Below are positions 30,207-32,331 of a stretch of 32,331 nucleotides of DNA, piece by piece (position 1 is the stretch's first letter; each line of letters opens with the position of its first letter). Under the pieces are notes generated by a model, which searched no databases, had not been told where the DNA came from, and saw only the letters and a list, made by a program, of their open reading frames with translations. This DNA is from an uncultured Clostridia bacterium (GTDB lineage Bacteria > Bacillota > Clostridia > UMGS1810), in contig CAJLYL010000007.1 of assembly GCA_905210855.1 (NCBI GenBank), positions 1-32,331 on the forward strand, read 5' to 3'. Position numbers and translations under genes: made by a program.

Positions 30207-30575
30207 TTGGATACCTTAGACAAAATTATTAATCTATTAAAGCAACAGGGAAGGACCCAAAAGGAATTGACTGATTATATCGGCGTTTCAAAAGGTACAT
30301 TCACTGATTGGAAAAGTGGAAAAACTGTATCATATAATAGGTATTTGCCGAAAATAGCGGAATTTTTTGATGTTTCGGTTGATTACCTTGTAGGCAAAGA
30401 CGAAAATCCTCAAAAACACTATGATGATGAACTTATGGAATATCTTGAAGAACTCAAGATGCGACCGGAGATGAAAATGCTGTTTTCACTCACAAAGAAC
30501 GCTACAAAAAAAGATGTTGAGACAGCTGTACGGATTATCGAGGCGATGCTGGGGGAATCAAAAACTGATGACTGA
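30207..30575 (+). CDS. Xre-type repressor 2
   Basis: A 122-residue Xre protein (INLLKQQGRTQKELTDYIGVSKGTFTDWK; PKIAEFFDVSVDYLVGKDENP) with a helical C-terminal half. It is clearly a relative of repressor 1 in domain order and size. The best start is TTG at 30207, eight bases after AGAGG; GTG at 30198 sits too close to that site. It is followed, with an 8-bp overlap, by a second small ImmA-like protein, so repressor-protease occurs twice in tandem. Confidence 0.8.
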   Translation: MDTLDKIINLLKQQGRTQKELTDYIGVSKGTFTDWKSGKTVSYNRYLPKIAEFFDVSVDYLVGKDENPQKHYDDELMEYLEELKMRPEMKMLFSLTKNATKKDVETAVRIIEAMLGESKTDD

Positions 30576-30816
30576 TGACAATATAATGGTAAGATCCATT
30601 GATATGCCGTACTGTGTAAAAGGCGTGACAATTCCTCACCCGGACGGTACATATAATATATTTATTAATTCGCGTTATTCTGCGGATATGCGAAAACAAA
30701 TATACAAACATGAATTGTGCCATTTGAAATGCAACGATTTTGACAATTTTGAAAAAATCAATGAATGTGAAAAACGCGCCAAAAATAGCGAGTTGATTGC
30801 GGCGGGGCTAACCTAA
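30568..30816 (+). CDS. Minimal ImmA-like metalloprotease 2
   Basis: An 82-residue protein with the zinc motif HELCH (48-52) after DMRKQIYK, i.e. the HExxH helix of the ImmA/IrrE fold, preceded by TYNIFINSRYSA, the strand that usually leads into it. At 82 residues it is much shorter than ImmA1 (140), with the C-terminal helices reduced. It may be a minimal active protease or a decaying one. The start is the ATG at 30568 overlapping repressor 2 by 8 bp. Confidence 0.7.
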   Translation: MTDDNIMVRSIDMPYCVKGVTIPHPDGTYNIFINSRYSADMRKQIYKHELCHLKCNDFDNFEKINECEKRAKNSELIAAGLT

Positions 30817-30829
30817 GGGGGAAAATTAA

Positions 30830-31189
30830 ATGGTATTAAAATTTGATAAGAAAAACTTTTGCAAATCCTTAATAATTATAGTATTGGTGTGTGGTTTTGT
30901 GGGTGGAATTATCTGCGGAAACATCTGCCCGAAATTTAAATTTGATATGTCAGGTTCTAAGACATCGTTTTCCACATCCGATGTAGTATCTACATTTAAC
31001 ACCGCACTTATGATTTACATATGGATAGGCAGCGCTCTCTTTGCTGCCTTGCTTAACATATTTAACATCATTATTCACGCACTTCATTTATTCATCTTCA
31101 AGCTTTATGGCACATCAGACCTTGATGCGATAGATGCCGTTTATGAAAAAACATCAAATCAACCGGAATCCACATCATACGAACAGTAA
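30830..31189 (+). CDS. Lysogeny-operon membrane protein
   Basis: A 119-residue protein with two transmembrane helices (about 12-32, SLIIIVLVCGFVGGIICGN, and 58-90, ALMIYIWIGSALFAALLNIF onward) and a hydrophilic, Ser/Thr-rich C-terminus. No family was recognised. Strong ribosome site AAGGGGG before ATG 30830. Expressed with the repressors during lysogeny, it may protect the lysogen against other phages, a common job for such proteins; this is inference. Confidence 0.65.
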   Translation: MVLKFDKKNFCKSLIIIVLVCGFVGGIICGNICPKFKFDMSGSKTSFSTSDVVSTFNTALMIYIWIGSALFAALLNIFNIIIHALHLFIFKLYGTSDLDAIDAVYEKTSNQPESTSYEQ

Positions 31190-31190
31190 T

Positions 31191-31430
31191 TACATATTTT
31201 AATATAACGCTCAAAACCGCACAAACACAGACTTTTTGTGAATTGTGCATACACTTTTATTTTTTGTACAATAGCATGAAACATTTTTGTGATTTTTATT
31301 AAAAAATGCCCTTAAAGCCGCTTAAACACTTAATCGTGCATTTTGGTTTGAAAAACTAAAAATGCACGATTAAATTATATTTTTTGAAAAAAAGGTTTTT
31401 AAGGCTGTTTTAATCACAACCGGACTATCT
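31191..31430. repeat. Tandem ~250-bp repeat, unit 1
   Basis: First of three tandem units in gene-free DNA. Shared landmarks: TACATATTTT-type start, AACGCTCAAA, ACTTTTTGTGAA, AACATTTTTG, GCCCTNAAAGCCGC, the hairpin, and AAGGCTG.TTTAATCAC at the end. It is the most diverged unit. A promoter-like TTGTGC (31244-31249) / TACAAT pair with an 18-bp spacer is seen only here on the plus strand. Confidence 0.8.
31330..31373 (+). ncRNA. Covarying hairpin 1 (candidate RNA or DNA structure)
   Basis: TTAATCGTGCATTTT (31330-31344) pairs perfectly with AAAATGCACGATTAA (31359-31373), loop 14 nt. Outer TTAATCG/CGATTAA is shared with hairpins 2 and 3; the inner TGCA/TGCA step differs from theirs but stays paired. 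T-rich sequence follows on the plus strand. Confidence 0.55.
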
Positions 31431-31681
31431 TTACATATTTTTAACATTGCGCTCAAACGCGCATAAATACTGACTTTTTGTGAAAAACGCAGATATTTTC
31501 ATTTTTTATATGTTTGCTTGCAACATTTTTGCCTTTTTTCTTAAAAATTGCCCTCAAAGCCGCATAAACACTTAATCGCCACTTTTATATTAAAAACAAG
31601 CAAAAGTGGCGATTAAAATTATTTTTTTGTGTTTTTCAAAAAATGTTTTTTTAAGGCTGATTTAATCACTTTCGAACCGCA
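31431..31681. repeat. Tandem ~250-bp repeat, unit 2
   Basis: Second unit. From about 31471 to 31577 it is nearly identical to unit 3 (31721-31829), with a handful of changes across ~107 bases, including TTTTCATTTTTTATATG and GTTTGCTTGCAACATTTTTG. The divergence is concentrated in the hairpin and after it. Confidence 0.85.
31572..31616 (+). ncRNA. Covarying hairpin 2
   Basis: TTAATCGCCACTTTT (31572-31586) pairs perfectly with AAAAGTGGCGATTAA (31602-31616), loop 15 nt. Inner CCAC/GTGG replaces the TGCA/TGCA of hairpin 1 with all pairs kept. Confidence 0.55.
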
Positions 31682-31920
31682 TTTGCACATTTTTAACACC
31701 ATGCTCAAAACCGCATAAATACTGACTTTTTGTGAAAAGTGCAGATGTTTTCATTTTTTATATGTTTGCTTGCAACATTTTTGCCTTTTTTCCTAAAAAT
31801 TGCCCTCAAAGCCGCATAAATACTTAATCGGTAATTTCGATGTCAAAACAATAAAAATTACCGATTAAAATCATTTTTAAGATTTTCAAAAATATTGTTT
31901 TTTAATTCATTTTTTAATGA
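31682..31920. repeat. Tandem ~250-bp repeat, unit 3
   Basis: Third unit, aligned with unit 2 in its first ~150 bases. Its 3' part (from about 31898) instead resembles the AT-rich dyad region of the late leader at 21098-21150, ending with TTTTAACGG. Confidence 0.8.
31824..31868 (+). ncRNA. Covarying hairpin 3
   Basis: TTAATCGGTAATTT (31824-31837) pairs perfectly with AAATTACCGATTAA (31855-31868), loop 17 nt. Inner GTAA/TTAC differs again while the outer heptamer is unchanged. Confidence 0.55.
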
Positions 31921-31987
31921 TATTTTAACGGTCTTAAAACGCTGTTAAAAAATCCGTTAAAATTCTTTGTCAGACCGCAAATGCGCA

Positions 31988-32037
31988 TAAAAAGGGGTCA
32001 TCGACCGTGTTTGCACGAATAATCAATGACCTTTTTT
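31988..32037 (+). terminator. Right-end terminator
   Basis: GGTCAT (31996-32001) pairs with ATGACC (32026-32031), flanked by A-rich (31989-31993) and T-rich (32032-32037) tracts that extend the stem. The six T make it a plus-strand terminator, likely also working in reverse, insulating phage from host at the right end. Confidence 0.7.
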
Positions 32038-32143
32038 AATCACTTTTTAAATTTTTTAATGATTTTTAAAAACTTTTTTAATACCACTGCACAAAAACAC
32101 CAATTATACAATATCTGTCTCAAAAACCCTGAAAATCATTTAC

Positions 32144-32158
32144 CGCGCAAACGAATAA
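32144..32158 (+). repeat. Right-end transposase-site-like repeat, direct copy
   Basis: CGCGCAAACGAATAA is identical over 15 bases to the left-end copy at 240-254, in the same orientation. Confidence 0.6.
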
Positions 32159-32212
32159 TTTTTTATTGTGATTTTGCACAATTTCCCGAAATAACATCAC
32201 GAAAACCCAGTG

Positions 32213-32256
32213 TTTACGCACCTTTTATTTTTTTGTCCCGTCTTTACTCACCTTTT
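32213..32256 (+). repeat. Right-end short direct repeats
   Basis: TTTACGCACCTTTT (32213-32226) and TTTACTCACCTTTT (32243-32256) differ at one base and start 30 bp apart. Read on the minus strand they contain GTGCGTAAAC-type words that loosely resemble the end repeats. Confidence 0.45.
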
Positions 32257-32275
32257 CTCATTTCGTAAAAAAAAT

Positions 32276-32290
32276 TATACGTTTGTGAGG
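32276..32290 (-). repeat. Right-end transposase-site-like repeat, inverted copy
   Basis: On the minus strand CTCACAAACGTATAA (with one more C before it) matches the left-end word CGCGCAAACGAATAA at 12 of 15 positions. It lies ~15 bp inside the inferred right end, opposite in orientation to the left-end sites, as expected for terminal sites. Confidence 0.5.
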
Positions 32291-32304
32291 AAAATTACAA
32301 TGGC

Positions 32305-32331
32305 AGTATTTTTTTCTTTGATACCCTCTAC
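32305..32331 (+). other. Right flank: candidate target duplication and host reading frame
   Basis: AGTAT (32305-32309) repeats the word at 156-160. The sequence after it stays open in the frame AGT ATT TTT TTC TTT GAT ACC CTC TAC to the window end and joins in frame to GTG AAA at 150-155. It is probably the rest of an interrupted host gene of unknown identity. Confidence 0.35.

Larger units (their letters stand above)
161..32304. mobile_element. Mu-like transposable prophage, siphovirus-type virion genes (ends inferred)
   Basis: Recognisable MuA-like DDE transposase, MuB-like ATPase, GemA, Mor and a gp27-type small terminase are combined with a TP901/SPP1-like siphovirus head and tail module. 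All early and late genes lie on the minus strand and the repressor cluster diverges on the plus strand, so the repressor-side end of the phage is at the right of the window. Limits are inferred from a shared AGTAT at 156-160 and 32305-32309 (a 5-bp duplication is the Mu norm) and from transposase-site-like repeats just inside both ends. The ends do not show a clear TG...CA pair with a matching 5-bp duplication, so they could be off by some bases. Confidence 0.8.

Noticed and set aside
31191..31920. CRISPR or other guide array
   Set aside because: Units are ~250 bp with internal divergence; there are no identical short repeats separated by unique spacers, and no Cas-, Tas- or reverse-transcriptase-like gene is nearby.
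32026..32268. 80-codon plus-strand ORF near the right end
   Set aside because: Lies in very AT-rich DNA across a terminator and end repeats, with Phe/Asn/Ile-rich low-complexity sequence and no ribosome site.

Overview
The window holds a nearly complete Mu-like (transposable) prophage of a Gram-positive host, most likely a gut or anaerobic Clostridia. Strong AGGAGG-type ribosome sites, TTGACA/TATAAT promoters, S-layer-homology (SLH) wall-binding domains on the lysis proteins, ImmA-type repressor control and two copies of a palindromic element resembling repeats of gut Clostridia all point that way. Coding DNA is moderate in GC; both ends and the intergenic leaders are very AT-rich. The phage probably spans about 161-32304, but the exact ends are inferred, not proven.

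Layout, read in the direction of phage transcription (right to left, minus strand). At 29113-29400 is the lysis-lysogeny switch. Rightward from it (plus strand) lies the lysogeny operon: repressor, ImmA-like protease, a second repressor, a second small ImmA-like protease and a membrane protein, followed by about 1.1 kb of non-coding DNA. That DNA carries three tandem ~250-bp repeats, each with a long hairpin whose inner stem covaries, then a terminator and end-type repeats. Leftward from the switch an early operon (29112-23222) runs from a consensus promoter with an operator filling its spacer: small early proteins, a LysM membrane protein, an HTH protein, transposase (MuA-like), ATPase (MuB-like), an AbrB-like zinc protein, GemA and Mor, ending in a terminator.

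Downstream of mor is a promoter with a dyad centred near -41, a good candidate Mor target. It drives a membrane/coiled-coil protein, a winged-helix protein, the small terminase and a NusG/LoaP-like protein. A 393-nt leader with three successive intrinsic terminators then separates the NusG-like gene from the large terminase and all virion genes. This suggests that processive antitermination replaces the Mu C activator for late expression.

The virion module (20862-3575) is siphovirus-like: large terminase, portal, minor capsid protein with a toxin-like C-terminal domain and a 4-bp-overlapping candidate immunity gene, a 27-residue membrane peptide, scaffold, major capsid, connectors, major tail protein (flanked by long hairpins), chaperones, tape measure, distal tail, baseplate and fibre. 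The lysis/surface end (3543-517) has two exported proteins, a papain-like protease with an SLH domain, a GH24 lysozyme with an SLH-like tail, and a holin, closed by a terminator. Left of that are AT-rich DNA, transposase-site-like repeats and a probable host promoter.
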